Source: Halomonas getboli
GTDB taxonomy: Bacteria > Pseudomonadota > Gammaproteobacteria > Pseudomonadales > Halomonadaceae
Direction: 5' to 3'
Length of the DNA: 64,000 bases
NCBI RefSeq assembly: GCF_023094245.1
Contig: NZ_JALMEW010000001.1
Location: forward strand, 307,039 to 371,038
A program made the translations under genes and the position numbers. The notes under the pieces were generated by a model. That model was not told the DNA's origin, ran no database searches, and saw only the letters and a program-made list of their open reading frames with translations. This document shows positions 23,522 through 33,458 of the stretch, in pieces. The stretch's first letter is position 1; each line of letters opens with the position of its first letter.

Positions 23522-24418
23522 ATGCATTTCCCCACCCTGGAGGAGACCATCGGCCACACGCCGCTGGTCCGCCTGAAGCGCATCACGGCAGGGCGCAACA
23601 ACACCCTGCTTGCCAAGCTCGAGGGCAACAATCCGGCCGGGTCGGTCAAGGACCGTCCGGCGCTGTCGATGCTCCAGCAGGCCGAGGCGCGTGGCACCAT
23701 CGCTCCGGGCGACACCCTGGTCGAGGCGACCTCGGGCAACACCGGCATCGCCCTGGCCATGGCCGCGGCGATCAAGGGTTATCGACTGATCCTGATCATG
23801 CCGGAGAATGCCTCCAGCGAGCGCAAGCAGGCCATGGCGGCCTACGGCGCCGAGCTGATCGAGGTCAGCCGCGAGGGCGGCATGGAGGCCGCGCGTGATC
23901 TGGCCGACACCATGATCGCCCGCGGAGAGGGCAAGCCGCTCGACCAGTTCGCCAATCCCGACAACCCCCTGGCGCACTACCGCGGTACTGGCCCCGAGCT
24001 GTGGGAACAGACCGGCGGCACCATCACCCACTTCGTCAGCTCCATGGGCACCACCGGCACCATCATGGGCGTCTCGCGCTACCTCAAGGAGCGCAATCCC
24101 GCAGTGCAGATCGTCGGCCTGCAGCCGGAAGACGGCGCCAGCATCGCCGGCATCCGCCGCTGGCCGGAGGCCTATCTGCCGGGCATCTTCGAGCCCGCCC
24201 GCGTCGACCGGGTGCTGGATATCGGCCAGACCGAGGCCGAGGACCACATGCGTCGCCTGGCCCGGGAGGAGGGCATCCTGGCCGGCGTCTCGTCCGGCGG
24301 GGCGCTCGCCGGCGCACTGCGCGTTGCCGAGGAGGTCGAGAACGCGGTGATCGTGTTCATCGTCTGCGACCGCGGCGACCGCTATCTGTCCACCGGCCTG
24401 TTCGCCCCGGAGTCCTGA
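23522..24418 (+). CDS. cysM: Cysteine synthase B (O-acetylserine sulfhydrylase B)
   Basis: PLP enzyme making cysteine from O-acetylserine and sulfide or thiosulfate. 298 residues from ATG 23522, with AAGGA upstream. The PLP lysine is in [13 protein letters not shown], the substrate loop is [10 protein letters not shown], and GTTGTIMG binds the PLP phosphate. Length and NPAGSVKDR favour CysM over CysK. The in-frame ATG 23489 overlaps the -10 box and is rejected as start. Confidence 0.94.
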   Translation: MHFPTLEETIGHTPLVRLKRITAGRNNTLLAKLEGNNPAGSVKDRPALSMLQQAEARGTIAPGDTLVEATSGNTGIALAMAAAIKGYRLILIMPENASSERKQAMAAYGAELIEVSREGGMEAARDLADTMIARGEGKPLDQFANPDNPLAHYRGTGPELWEQTGGTITHFVSSMGTTGTIMGVSRYLKERNPAVQIVGLQPEDGASIAGIRRWPEAYLPGIFEPARVDRVLDIGQTEAEDHMRRLAREEGILAGVSSGGALAGALRVAEEVENAVIVFIVCDRGDRYLSTGLFAPES

Positions 24419-24419
24419 G

Positions 24420-25853
24420 GTGGGTCTTGGACAGCGACGCCCCGCGCGCAAGAGCTCTGGCGTCTCGGGGCTGCAGACGGCGAAGCGCGGCAAGAAGGGC
24501 GCCCGTGGCGACGGCGATTCGTCCTCCCTCCTGACCATCGACGGCCTGGCCCACGATGGCCGCGGCGTGGGGCGCCAGGCCGACGGCAAGACGGCGTTCG
24601 TCGACGGCGCGCTGCCGGGCGAGCGGATCGAGATCGCCGTGCATCGCACCCGCCAGCGCTTCGACGAGGCCCACTTGCGCGAGGTGGTCGAGGCCTCGCC
24701 CGAGCGCGTCACGCCGCCCTGCGCCCACTACGGCACCTGCGGCGGCTGTGACCTGCAGCACCTGAGCCTGGAGGGACAGCGTCGCCACAAGCAGGTGGTG
24801 CTGCGCGAGCTGCTGGCCCGCCAGGGCATCGCCCCGGACGGCGAGCCCGAGCTGCTGGCGGCGGCCGGCGAGGGCTATCGGCGCCGGGCGCGGCTCGGCG
24901 TCAAGGTCGACGCCGACGGCGGAGTGCACCTGGGCTTCCGCGCGCGCCACAGTCACCGGCTGGTGGACCTCGACGACTGCCCCATTCTGGTGCCGGCACT
25001 GGCGGCCCTGCTGACGCCGCTGCACCGGCATCTGGCCGAACTGGAGGCGCCGCGTCAGGTCGGCCATCTGGAGCTGTCGGCGAGCGACGCCGGCGTGACC
25101 CTGGTGGTGCGCCAGCTGCGCGCGCACGACGCCGACACGCAGCGCTGGCGCGAGTTCGCTCTGGCCCGGGGCTTGCATCTGGCACGCTGGGTGGGGCGCG
25201 AGTCGCCGAGCTTCGAGTGGCTCACGCCGGCGCCCGATCTGTACGCCCAGCTGGCGGTCGGCGAACGCTCGCTGACGCTCGGCTTCGCGCCCGGCGATTT
25301 CCTGCAGGCCAACGAGGCGGTCAATCAGCGCATGGTGAGCGAGGCTCTGGCGTGGCTCTCGCCGCTGGCGCCCGGGGAGCGAGTGCTCGACCTGTTCGCC
25401 GGGGTCGGCAACTTCAGCCTGCCGCTGGCGGCCCTGGGCGCCGAGGTGACCGCGGTGGAGGGCAGCCCGGCGATGGTCGAGCGGCTGGCCGACAACGCCC
25501 GGCGCAATGCGCTCGAGGTGACGGCGCGCCAGGCCGACCTCAATCGCGCCGAGGCCGTGGGCGCGCTGTTCGACGCGCCCGGCCCTCACAGCGTGTTGCT
25601 CGATCCGCCCCGCGACGGCGCCGAGGCGGTATGCCGGGCGCTGGCCGAACGGCCGGTGCCGCGGGTGCTCTACGTGTCCTGCGACCCGGCGACGCTGGCA
25701 CGGGATGCCGCTCACCTGGTCCAGGCGGGCTACGTCATCCGGCGATGGGCGGTGGCCGACATGTTCACCCACACCGCCCATCTCGAATCCATGCTGTTGC
25801 TCGAGCACCCGGACGCCGGGCAGCAGGGCGAAGGAGCGTCAAGCGATGGTTAA
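24420..25853 (+). CDS. rlmD: 23S rRNA (uracil(1939)-C(5))-methyltransferase RlmD
   Basis: Fe-S, SAM-dependent methyltransferase. 477 residues from GTG 24420, one base after the cysM stop. An N-terminal TRAM domain (LTIDGLAHDGRGVGR) is followed by the 4Fe-4S cysteines CAHYGTCGGCDLQHL. The SAM motif is VLDLFAGVGNFSLPLA and the catalytic Cys is in VLYVSCDPATLARD. Its 3' end overlaps relA by 8 bp. Confidence 0.94.
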   Translation: MGLGQRRPARKSSGVSGLQTAKRGKKGARGDGDSSSLLTIDGLAHDGRGVGRQADGKTAFVDGALPGERIEIAVHRTRQRFDEAHLREVVEASPERVTPPCAHYGTCGGCDLQHLSLEGQRRHKQVVLRELLARQGIAPDGEPELLAAAGEGYRRRARLGVKVDADGGVHLGFRARHSHRLVDLDDCPILVPALAALLTPLHRHLAELEAPRQVGHLELSASDAGVTLVVRQLRAHDADTQRWREFALARGLHLARWVGRESPSFEWLTPAPDLYAQLAVGERSLTLGFAPGDFLQANEAVNQRMVSEALAWLSPLAPGERVLDLFAGVGNFSLPLAALGAEVTAVEGSPAMVERLADNARRNALEVTARQADLNRAEAVGALFDAPGPHSVLLDPPRDGAEAVCRALAERPVPRVLYVSCDPATLARDAAHLVQAGYVIRRWAVADMFTHTAHLESMLLLEHPDAGQQGEGASSDG

Positions 25854-28128
25854 AGTGCGGGAAGATCAGCCCCTGACCGAGCGGGGGGCGGTCGACATCC
25901 CACGCTGGGTCGAGCGCCTCCAGGAGGACGTCAAGCTGCGCGACGCCGATGAGATGCGCGCGGCCTGCGAACTGGCCGAGCGCCTCGAGCAGGAGTCCGA
26001 CCGGCCTCACAAGGCCTGGCTCAAGGACGGCTCGAGCTTTCGCATGGGCCTGGAGATGGCCGATATCCTCGGCGAGCTGCGCCTGGACCAGCCGGCCCTC
26101 GAGGCCGCGGTGCTGTATCGCGCGGTGCGCGAGGGGCTGCTCGACCTGGACGAGGTGGCCAAGCGCTTCGGGCATGAGGTTGCCGGGCTGATCGACGGCG
26201 TGCTGCAGATGGCCGCCATCAGCACCTCCCAGATGCCGAGCCACGGGCTGAGCCAGCACGACCAGCAGGACAACCTGCGCAAGATGCTGGTCAACATGAT
26301 CGACGACGTGCGCGTGGCGCTGATCAAGATCGCCGAGCGCACCTGCGCGCTGCGCCAGGTGCGCGACGCGCCGCGCGAGAAGCGCCTGCAGGTGGCCCGC
26401 GAGGTGTTCGACATCTACGCGCCGCTGGCCCACCGTCTGGGCATCGGCCACCTCAAGTGGGAGCTGGAGGACCTCTCGTTCCGCTACCTGCACGAGGAAG
26501 ACTACAAGACCATCGCCCGTCAGTTGGCCGAGAAGCGTCTCGACCGCAACCGCTACATCGAGGACGTGGTGGCGACCCTCGAGGGGCTGATGGAGGCCCA
26601 GGGCATCCATCAGTACCAGGTGGACGGCCGTGCCAAGCACATCTATTCGATCTGGCGGAAGATGAAGCGCAAGCACATCGACTTCTCCCAGGTCCACGAC
26701 ATCCGCGCGGTACGCATCCTGGTTCCCGAGATATCCGACTGTTACACCGTGCTCGGCATCGTCCACTCGCGCTGGCATCACGTGCCCCAGGAGTTCGACG
26801 ACTACATCGCCAACCCCAAGAAGAACGGCTATCAGTCGCTGCATACCGCGGTGTTCGGCCCCGAGAGCAAGGTGCTGGAGATCCAGATTCGCACCTTCGC
26901 CATGCACGAGGAGGCCGAGCTCGGCGTGTGCGCCCACTGGCGCTACAAGGGCCATGACACCAACGCCCGCAGCGCCAGCTACGAGGACAAGATCGCCTGG
27001 CTGCGCCAGGTCCTCGAGTGGCAGGAGGAGGTCGGCGACTTCGCCGATATCCGCGAGGGGCTGTCCAGCGACGTGGCGCCGGATCGCATCTACGTCTTCA
27101 CGCCCGACGGCCATGTGATCGACCTGCCGCGGGCGGCCACGCCGATCGACTTCGCCTACCGGGTGCATACCGAGGTCGGCCATCGCTGCCGCGGGGCCAA
27201 GGTCAACGGCCGCATCGTACCGCTGACCTACCGTCTCAGCACCGGCCAGCAGGTCGAGATCCTCACCGCCAGCAAGGGCGGGCCGAGCCGCGACTGGCTC
27301 AATCCCAGCCTCGGCTATGTGTGCACCTCTCGGGCCCGGGCCAAGATCCAGTCCTGGTTCAAGCACCAGGCCCGCGACCGCAATCTCGAGGAGGGCCGCG
27401 CCCTGTTCGAGCGCGAGATGAAGCGCCTCGACGTCGGCGACATGGACCTCACCCGGCTGGCCAACCAGGTCAACTACGCCAGCCCCGACGACATGTACGC
27501 CGCGCTCGGCGCCGGCGATCTGCGCATCGGCCAGGTGCTGCACCAGGCTCAGCAGCTGTTCGGCGAGAGCGACGATCAGGAGCAGCTCGACAAGCTGCTG
27601 GCCAAGCCACGCAAGGGCGGCGACAAGGCCGCCGGCGACGGCATCACGGTGCTCGGGGTCGGCAATCTCAAGACCAGCATGGCCAACTGCTGCCACCCGG
27701 TGCCCGGCGAGTCGATCGTCGGCTTCATCACCCAGGGGCGCGGCGTCACGATACACCGAGAGGACTGTCCCAACATTCTGCAGCTGCGCCTCGACGAGCC
27801 GCAGCGGGTGATCGAGGTGGAGTGGGGCGAGCGGGCCCGCACCCAGTATCCGGTCAACATCGAGATCCAGGCCTGGGACCGCTCCGGCCTGCTGCGCGAC
27901 GTCACCGCCGTGCTCAGCCACGAGAAGGTCAACGTGCTGTCGGTGAACACTCTCACCGACACCGACGACGGCATCGCGCGGATGCAGATCACTCTGGAGG
28001 TGGATGGCCTGGAAACCCTGGGGCGGCTGTTCTCGCGCATCCAGCAGCTGTCCAACGTCATCGAGGTGCGCCGTCTGCGCAGCGGCGGCAAGAGCAAGAA
28101 GGGCAAGAAACAGGGCAGGGGCCAATGA
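25846..28128 (+). CDS. relA: (p)ppGpp synthetase I RelA
   Basis: Ribosome-associated alarmone synthetase of the stringent response. 760 residues from ATG 25846 (E. coli 744). The N-terminal hydrolase-like region lacks the HD motif (LYRAVREGLLDLDEVAKRFG), as in true RelA. The synthetase domain has DIRAVRILVPEISDCYTVLG and NPKKNGYQSLHTAVFGP. The TGS domain starts at IYVFTPDGHVIDLPRAATP. The zinc-finger-like region has NCCHPVPGE and HREDCPN, and a C-terminal ACT domain follows. Coupled to rlmD (overlap) and mazG (ATGA). Confidence 0.96.
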   Translation: MVKVREDQPLTERGAVDIPRWVERLQEDVKLRDADEMRAACELAERLEQESDRPHKAWLKDGSSFRMGLEMADILGELRLDQPALEAAVLYRAVREGLLDLDEVAKRFGHEVAGLIDGVLQMAAISTSQMPSHGLSQHDQQDNLRKMLVNMIDDVRVALIKIAERTCALRQVRDAPREKRLQVAREVFDIYAPLAHRLGIGHLKWELEDLSFRYLHEEDYKTIARQLAEKRLDRNRYIEDVVATLEGLMEAQGIHQYQVDGRAKHIYSIWRKMKRKHIDFSQVHDIRAVRILVPEISDCYTVLGIVHSRWHHVPQEFDDYIANPKKNGYQSLHTAVFGPESKVLEIQIRTFAMHEEAELGVCAHWRYKGHDTNARSASYEDKIAWLRQVLEWQEEVGDFADIREGLSSDVAPDRIYVFTPDGHVIDLPRAATPIDFAYRVHTEVGHRCRGAKVNGRIVPLTYRLSTGQQVEILTASKGGPSRDWLNPSLGYVCTSRARAKIQSWFKHQARDRNLEEGRALFEREMKRLDVGDMDLTRLANQVNYASPDDMYAALGAGDLRIGQVLHQAQQLFGESDDQEQLDKLLAKPRKGGDKAAGDGITVLGVGNLKTSMANCCHPVPGESIVGFITQGRGVTIHREDCPNILQLRLDEPQRVIEVEWGERARTQYPVNIEIQAWDRSGLLRDVTAVLSHEKVNVLSVNTLTDTDDGIARMQITLEVDGLETLGRLFSRIQQLSNVIEVRRLRSGGKSKKGKKQGRGQ

Positions 28129-29015
28129 CCGAGCGCCGCTTCGATCTCGATGACCTGCTGACGTTGATGGCGGTGCTGCGCGACCCCGCGCAGGGCTGCC
28201 CCTGGGACGTCAAGCAGGACTGGGACAGCATCGTGCCCCACACCCTGGAAGAGGCCTACGAGGTGGCCGATGCCATCGAACGCCGCGCCTTCGACGAGCT
28301 GCCCGGGGAGCTGGGCGACCTACTTTTTCAGGTCGTGTACTATAGCCAGTTCGGCGTCGAGGAGGGCCGCTTCGATTTTCACGACGTGGTTCACGTCCTC
28401 ACCGCCAAGATGTTGCACCGTCATCCCCATGTCTTTCCTGACGGCACCCTGGCCTCGCGCCGCGAGGGCGTGAGTGCCGCCGAGGTCGAGACCCGTCAGG
28501 TGCATTCCCGCTGGGAGTCGCTCAAGGCCGAGGAGCGCGACGCCCGCGCCTCGCAGGCCAGCACGGCCTCGGTGCTGGATGACGTGCCGCGCAATCTGCC
28601 GGCGCTGTCCCGCGCCGCCAAGCTCTCCAAGCGTGCCGCCCGGGTCGGCTTCGACTGGCCCGATACCCGCGGCGTGATCGCCAAACTGCGAGAGGAGCTC
28701 GCCGAGGTCGAGGAAGCGCTGGCCGAGGGCGATCGTGACCACGCCAGGGAAGAGGTCGGCGACCTGCTGTTCGCCGCCGTCAACCTGGCCCGCACCCTGG
28801 ATGCCGACCCGGAGCGCTGCCTGCGCGGCACCAACGACAAGTTCGAGCGCCGCTTCCGCCATGTGGAAGCGACCCTCCGCGAGGAGGGGGTGCCGCTGAC
28901 ACAAGCGGGACTAGAGCGCATGGAACGCCACTGGCAGGCGGCCAAGCAGAAGGACGATCACCACAACAATCACAGCCACAAGCACAACAACATTCCCCCT
29001 ACCACCAGCGAGTAA
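28125..29015 (+). CDS. mazG: Nucleoside triphosphate pyrophosphohydrolase MazG
   Basis: House-cleaning NTP pyrophosphatase, linked to (p)ppGpp levels in E. coli. 296 residues against about 263 usual. Two MazG modules carry the acidic metal motifs: LEEAYEVADAI with ELGDLLFQ, and EELAEVEEAL with EEVGDLLFA. PWDVKQDWDSIVPH matches the family N-terminus. The extra length is a C-terminal tail with DDHHNNHSHKHNN, His/Asn-rich and of lower GC. Starts as ATGA overlap with relA; the long in-frame upstream extension is inside relA. Confidence 0.95.
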   Translation: MTERRFDLDDLLTLMAVLRDPAQGCPWDVKQDWDSIVPHTLEEAYEVADAIERRAFDELPGELGDLLFQVVYYSQFGVEEGRFDFHDVVHVLTAKMLHRHPHVFPDGTLASRREGVSAAEVETRQVHSRWESLKAEERDARASQASTASVLDDVPRNLPALSRAAKLSKRAARVGFDWPDTRGVIAKLREELAEVEEALAEGDRDHAREEVGDLLFAAVNLARTLDADPERCLRGTNDKFERRFRHVEATLREEGVPLTQAGLERMERHWQAAKQKDDHHNNHSHKHNNIPPTTSE

Positions 29016-29029
29016 GGAGAAGACTGGAC

Positions 29030-31678
29030 ATGAGCCACGACCTGCACGAATCGTTGCGCGACAACGTCCGCATCCTGGGCGACAGCCTGGGACGCACCAT
29101 CGCCGATGATCTCGGCAACGACTTCGTCGACCGCATCGAGACCATTCGCGGCCTCGCCAAGCAGGGTCGCCAGCGCGAGGCCGACAGCAACCGCCAGCTG
29201 ATCGAGTACCTGCGTGGCCTGCCCGATAGCGACCTGCTGCCGGTGACCCGGGCCTTCAACCAGTTTCTCAATCTGGCCAACATGGCCGAGCAGCACTACC
29301 GCGCCCGCTTCCGCCGCGTCGAGGACTACAAGCCCGGCGCCCAGCCGGTGCTCGGCGAGCTGCTCGAGCGTGCACGCAGCGAGGGCCACACGCCGCGCAA
29401 GCTGGTCGAGGCGCTGGCCAACATGCGCGTCGAGCTGGTGCTGACCGCGCACCCCACTGAGGTCATCCGCCGTACCCTGATCCAGAAGTACGACGCCATC
29501 GATGAGTGCCTGACCATCATCGAGTCCTCCGCCGACTATCCCGAGCGTGCGGCCCGCGCCCACGGCCGGCTCGAGGAGCTGATCAGCCAGGCCTGGCACA
29601 CCGACGAGATCCGCCATGAGCGACCGACGCCGGTCGACGAGGCCCGCTGGGGCTTCGCGGTGATCGAGAACTCGCTGTGGCAGGCGGTACCGGACTTCCA
29701 CCGCGACCTGGACAACCTGCTGCTCGATACCGCCGGCGAGCGGTTGCCGCTGGACGCCGCGCCGATCCGCTTCGCCTCGTGGATGGGTGGCGACCGCGAC
29801 GGCAACCCCAACGTCACCGCCAAGGTCACCCGCGAGGTGCTGCTGCTGGGCCGCTGGATGGCCGCCGATCTCTACTCGCGCGACCTCGAGCAGCTCAAGG
29901 CCGAGCTGTCGATGTGGAAGGCCAACAGCGCGCTCAAGGCCGAGGTGGGCGACGTCGCCGAGCCGTATCGCGAGCTGATCAAGCGCCTGCTGAGCAAGGT
30001 CGAGGCCACTCGCGACTGGGCCCAGGCCCAGCTCGATGGCGTCAACTACGACGGCGGGCCGATCATCGAGACCCGCGATCAGCTCTACGCGCCGCTGCTG
30101 GCCTGCTACCGCTCGCTGTGCGACGTGGGGCTCGACACCATCGCCAACGGCGTGCTGCTCGACACCCTGCGTCGGGTCTCGGTGTTCGGCGTCACCCTCA
30201 CCAAGCTCGATCTGCGTCAGGAGTCCACCCGCCACGAGCAGGTATTCGAGGAGCTCACCGACAGCCTGGGGCTCGGCCACTATCGTGACTGGAGCGAGGA
30301 GCAGCGCCAGGAGTTCCTGCTCAACGAACTGGGCTCGCGGCGCCCGCTGATTCCGCGCCGATGGGAGTGCTCCGCCGAGACCCGCGAGGTGCTCGACACC
30401 TTCCGCGTGATCGGCTCCGAGCATATCGAGGCGCTGGGGACCTACATCATCTCCATGGCCGGTCAGCCCTCCGACGTGCTGGCGGTGGCGCTGCTGATGA
30501 AGGAAGTGGGCGGCGAAGGCACGCTGCCGATCGCGCCGCTGTTCGAGACCCTGGACGACCTCAATCGCGCCGGCGACGTCATCGACCGGCTGTTGGCGCT
30601 GCCGGGCTACCGTGAGCTGGCCGGGGATCGCCAGGAAGTGATGATCGGCTACTCGGATTCTGCCAAGGACGCCGGCCAGCTGGCCGCGGCCTGGGCCCAG
30701 TATCGCGCCCAGGAGACCCTGGTCGAGATCTGCCAGCGGCACAGGGTCGACCTGACGCTGTTCCACGGCCGTGGCGGCACCGTCGGTCGCGGCGGCGGCC
30801 CGGCCCACGCGGCGATCCTGTCCCAGCCGCCGGGCTCGGTGAACGGCAGCCTCAGGGTGACCGAGCAGGGCGAGATGATCCGCTTCAAGTTCGGCCAGCC
30901 CGACATCGCGCTGCGCTCCATGGAGATCTATGCCTGTGCGGTGCTCGAGGCCTCGCTGCTGCCGCCGCCGGCCCCCGAGCCGGCCTGGCGCGAGGAGATG
31001 GACCGCCTCGCCGACGTGGCTCATCAGGCCTACGTGGGCGTGGTGCGCGAGGATCCCGACTTCGTACCCTACTTCCGCTCGGTGACCCCGGAGACGGCGC
31101 TGGGCCGCCTGCCGCTGGGCTCGCGCCCGGCCAAGCGGCGTCAGGAGGGCGGCGTCGAGACCCTACGCGCCATCCCCTGGATCTTCGCCTGGACCCAGAC
31201 GCGCCTGATGCTGCCGGCCTGGCTGGGCAGCGGCGAGGCCTTCGCCAAGCGGCTCGAGGAGCCCGGCGGGCTCGAGGTGCTGCGCGAGATGCGCGACCGC
31301 TGGCCGTTCTTCGGCACCTACCTCGACATGCTCGAGATGCTGCTGGCCAAGGCCGACGTCAGCATCGCCGCCTACTACGAGCAGCGCCTGGTCGACGAGC
31401 CGGCCCTGCAGGCCCTGGGCGAACGGCTGCGCGAGCGCTTCGGGCGCCTCAATGGCGCGGTGCTGCAGATCCTCGATCAGGACGAGCTGCTCGAGAGCAC
31501 GCCGCTGATCCGCCAGGCGGTGGAGGTGCGCAATCCCTACATCGATCCGCTGCACGGCCTGCAGGCGGAGCTTCTGCAGCGTAACCGCGACGCCGACGGC
31601 GCGATCAGCGGGGATCTTTCCCGGGCGCTGATGGTGACCATGGCCGGCATCGCCGCCGGGCTGCGCAACACCGGCTAG
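29030..31678 (+). CDS. ppc: Phosphoenolpyruvate carboxylase
   Basis: Anaplerotic carboxylation of PEP to oxaloacetate. 882 residues (E. coli 883). Catalytic motifs: LTAHPTEVIRRT, FHGRGGTVGRGGGPAH and the terminal RNTG. AAGGAG precedes ATG 29030. It lies 14 bp after mazG, with a strong terminator behind it. Confidence 0.97.
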   Translation: MSHDLHESLRDNVRILGDSLGRTIADDLGNDFVDRIETIRGLAKQGRQREADSNRQLIEYLRGLPDSDLLPVTRAFNQFLNLANMAEQHYRARFRRVEDYKPGAQPVLGELLERARSEGHTPRKLVEALANMRVELVLTAHPTEVIRRTLIQKYDAIDECLTIIESSADYPERAARAHGRLEELISQAWHTDEIRHERPTPVDEARWGFAVIENSLWQAVPDFHRDLDNLLLDTAGERLPLDAAPIRFASWMGGDRDGNPNVTAKVTREVLLLGRWMAADLYSRDLEQLKAELSMWKANSALKAEVGDVAEPYRELIKRLLSKVEATRDWAQAQLDGVNYDGGPIIETRDQLYAPLLACYRSLCDVGLDTIANGVLLDTLRRVSVFGVTLTKLDLRQESTRHEQVFEELTDSLGLGHYRDWSEEQRQEFLLNELGSRRPLIPRRWECSAETREVLDTFRVIGSEHIEALGTYIISMAGQPSDVLAVALLMKEVGGEGTLPIAPLFETLDDLNRAGDVIDRLLALPGYRELAGDRQEVMIGYSDSAKDAGQLAAAWAQYRAQETLVEICQRHRVDLTLFHGRGGTVGRGGGPAHAAILSQPPGSVNGSLRVTEQGEMIRFKFGQPDIALRSMEIYACAVLEASLLPPPAPEPAWREEMDRLADVAHQAYVGVVREDPDFVPYFRSVTPETALGRLPLGSRPAKRRQEGGVETLRAIPWIFAWTQTRLMLPAWLGSGEAFAKRLEEPGGLEVLREMRDRWPFFGTYLDMLEMLLAKADVSIAAYYEQRLVDEPALQALGERLRERFGRLNGAVLQILDQDELLESTPLIRQAVEVRNPYIDPLHGLQAELLQRNRDADGAISGDLSRALMVTMAGIAAGLRNTG

Positions 31679-31720
31679 GCCGGGCGTCGTCCGTTAGCCG
31701 TCGGTTCCAGGCGGCAAGAA

Positions 31721-31752
31721 AAACACCCCCGGGGGCAACCCCGGGGGTGTTT
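31721..31752 (+). terminator. Strong terminator after ppc
   Basis: Perfect 14 bp stem (31721-31734 with 31739-31752) capped by a GCAA tetraloop, 42 bp after the ppc stop. The stem ends in AAA/TTT. Probably also ends the convergent minus-strand gene. Confidence 0.85.
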
Positions 31753-31776
31753 GCGATACAGGGGCGGATCATGCTG

Positions 31777-31853
31777 CCTCGCACCTCGCACCTCGCACCT
31801 CGCACCTCGCACCTCGCACCTCGCACCTCGCACCTCGCACCTCGCACCTCGCC
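31777..31853 (+). repeat. Heptamer tandem array (10 x CCTCGCA plus CCTCGCC)
   Basis: Eleven 7 bp units in perfect register, abutting the stop codon of the minus-strand beta-barrel gene. Frames through it give spurious peptides of the CEVRGAR type, so it is not coding. Confidence 0.95.
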
Positions 31854-31855
31854 CC

Positions 31856-32440
31856 TCAGAACGCCATCTGAATCGAGGCGGTGACCATATTGAGATGCTC
31901 GAGCGCCGGGTCGTCGACGCGCTCCACCTCCAGGCGGCTGACCCAGTCGTTGGCGAAGCCGAAGCGTGCGCCGAAGCCGTTGACCCGCGTCATGCCTCCC
32001 TCGGGGAGCTCGGGCGCGTGGCCGCCGGCCGCCTTGCCCTGCCAGCCGGCGAGACCCGACTTGGCATACAGCCCGAGCGCGCCGAAGCGTACACCGGCCA
32101 GCAGGCTGCCGCCGAGGCTGGTGGTGTCGAGCAGGGTGCTGCGGGTGGCGCCGGCAACCGGTACATCGTCGCTCTCGCGATAGCGCACCTCGGCGCCGAG
32201 ATCGAAGCTCGGCAGGCCTCGGGGCGAGAAGCCGGCCGCCAGGCGGAAGCCCGAGGTCACGCCGTCGGGACTCTCGACATCGCCGCCCAGCAGGCGCATG
32301 CCGTTATCGAAGTGAGCGAGATCGATGGCGTCGCCGGCATAGGCGGGCTCGTCGGATCCCGCCAACGCGGGAGGGGCGCCGAGGGTGGGGAGCAGCAGCA
32401 GGGCGAACAGCGGAGGTCGCCAGGAGTCCGGGATCTTCAT
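31856..32440 (-). CDS. Putative outer-membrane beta-barrel protein
   Basis: 194 residues with a signal peptide ending PPALAG (about residue 27). The mature part alternates polar and hydrophobic residues (SFDLGAEVRYRESD, SLLAGVRFGALGLYAKSGLAGW, NGFGARFGFANDWVSRLEVERV). It ends in Phe (ASIQMAF), the usual BAM recognition residue. Size fits an eight-stranded barrel like the OmpA N-domain. AAAGGAG precedes the ATG. Function unknown. Confidence 0.8.
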   Translation of the reverse strand: MKIPDSWRPPLFALLLLPTLGAPPALAGSDEPAYAGDAIDLAHFDNGMRLLGGDVESPDGVTSGFRLAAGFSPRGLPSFDLGAEVRYRESDDVPVAGATRSTLLDTTSLGGSLLAGVRFGALGLYAKSGLAGWQGKAAGGHAPELPEGGMTRVNGFGARFGFANDWVSRLEVERVDDPALEHLNMVTASIQMAF

Positions 32441-32468
32441 CGCTCAGGTCTGGAAAGGAGTAGCCCGT

Positions 32469-32508
32469 CGGGTGTCGTCAGCAAGTTGAGGCTAGCAGGC
32501 GACACCCG
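32469..32508. other. Inverted repeat between panE and the beta-barrel gene
   Basis: CGGGTGTCG (32469-32477) and CGACACCCG (32500-32508) with a 22 nt spacer. No U-run; possible processing or weak termination site after panE. Confidence 0.4.
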
Positions 32509-32525
32509 AAACGGCCAGGCGGCGA

Positions 32526-33458
32526 TCAGTCCCTGGTGACGCGGCCGGCCGCGGGGGAGGCGTCGACCAGTCGAGCGTTGAGCCCCGCCAGCACGGGCGT
32601 GGCCAGGCCGTGGCGGCGCCCGGCGGCGAGCAGCGGGCCGAGGATGGCGTCGTGCTCGGTGGGCCGGCCGGCCAGCACGTCCTGCAGCATCGAGGCGCGG
32701 TTGTTGGCGGTCGCCGACACCACCGCCCACACCCGCGCCGACCAGCCGGAGGCGGGGGCCGGAATGGCTTCGGCGGCCATTACCGCCGCGACCTCGTCGA
32801 TCACGGTCTCGACCATGGGCCGGAAGGGCCGGTCGCGCAGCTGGCCGTTGCGGATCCGGAAGCGCGCCACCAGCGGGTTGATGGCGGCGTTGACGGCCAG
32901 CTTGTGCCATAGCCGCACGCGGATATCGTCGACGGCGCCGGTAGCGAGGCCCGCGGCGGAAAGATGAGCCGCGACATGCCCGGCCAGCCGAGCGTGACGG
33001 CCGGCGAGGTCGCCGATCACCGTCTGCCCGCGTCCGGCGTGCACGGCACCCGTGTCGCCGTCGAGATACGCGCCCTCGGTGGTGCTGGCGCACAGCACCG
33101 GGCCGGTCCAGCGCTCGCTCAGGCGCGGCTGCACGCCGTAGCCGTTCTGCCAAAGCACCAGCGGCGTGTCCGGGGCCAGCCGGGGCGCGATCGCCTCGAA
33201 GGCGGCCTCGGCGGCGTAGGCCTTGGTGGTCAGGTGAACGATCTCGGCGCGCTCGGCGAGTCCGGCGGGCAGCGTCGCGGCCGTGGCGCTGTCGATTTCT
33301 TGCGAGAACGTCTGGCCGGTCGGGGTGGTCAGGGTCTGGCGGCGGGGGAGCGGGCGGCGGCCGACCAGCATCACGCTGTCGGCGTTCGTCGAGCGGGTGG
33401 CCAGGTGCAGCGCCAGCAGCCGACCGACGGCGCCGGGGCCGAGGATCAGCGTGTTCAT
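32526..33458 (-). CDS. panE: 2-dehydropantoate 2-reductase
   Basis: NADPH-dependent reduction of ketopantoate to pantoate for CoA synthesis. 310 residues from ATG 33458. Rossmann motif LILGPGAVGRLLA. Catalytic Lys in RLWHKLAVNAAINPL, and the HLTTKAY segment is typical of PanE/ApbA. ATGA overlap with topB upstream. A paralogous ketopantoate-like reductase cannot be excluded. Confidence 0.87.
   Translation of the reverse strand: MNTLILGPGAVGRLLALHLATRSTNADSVMLVGRRPLPRRQTLTTPTGQTFSQEIDSATAATLPAGLAERAEIVHLTTKAYAAEAAFEAIAPRLAPDTPLVLWQNGYGVQPRLSERWTGPVLCASTTEGAYLDGDTGAVHAGRGQTVIGDLAGRHARLAGHVAAHLSAAGLATGAVDDIRVRLWHKLAVNAAINPLVARFRIRNGQLRDRPFRPMVETVIDEVAAVMAAEAIPAPASGWSARVWAVVSATANNRASMLQDVLAGRPTEHDAILGPLLAAGRRHGLATPVLAGLNARLVDASPAAGRVTRD

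Noticed and set aside
28970..31024. 684-codon minus-strand frame opposite ppc
   Set aside because: Antisense to a complete ppc with all motifs; no recognisable domains.
31605..31847. Small frame reading through the heptamer array
   Set aside because: Peptide is an artefact of the repeat (CEVRGAR units).
31777..31853. Possible CRISPR array
   Set aside because: Contiguous 7 bp units with no spacers and no cas genes; a simple tandem repeat.
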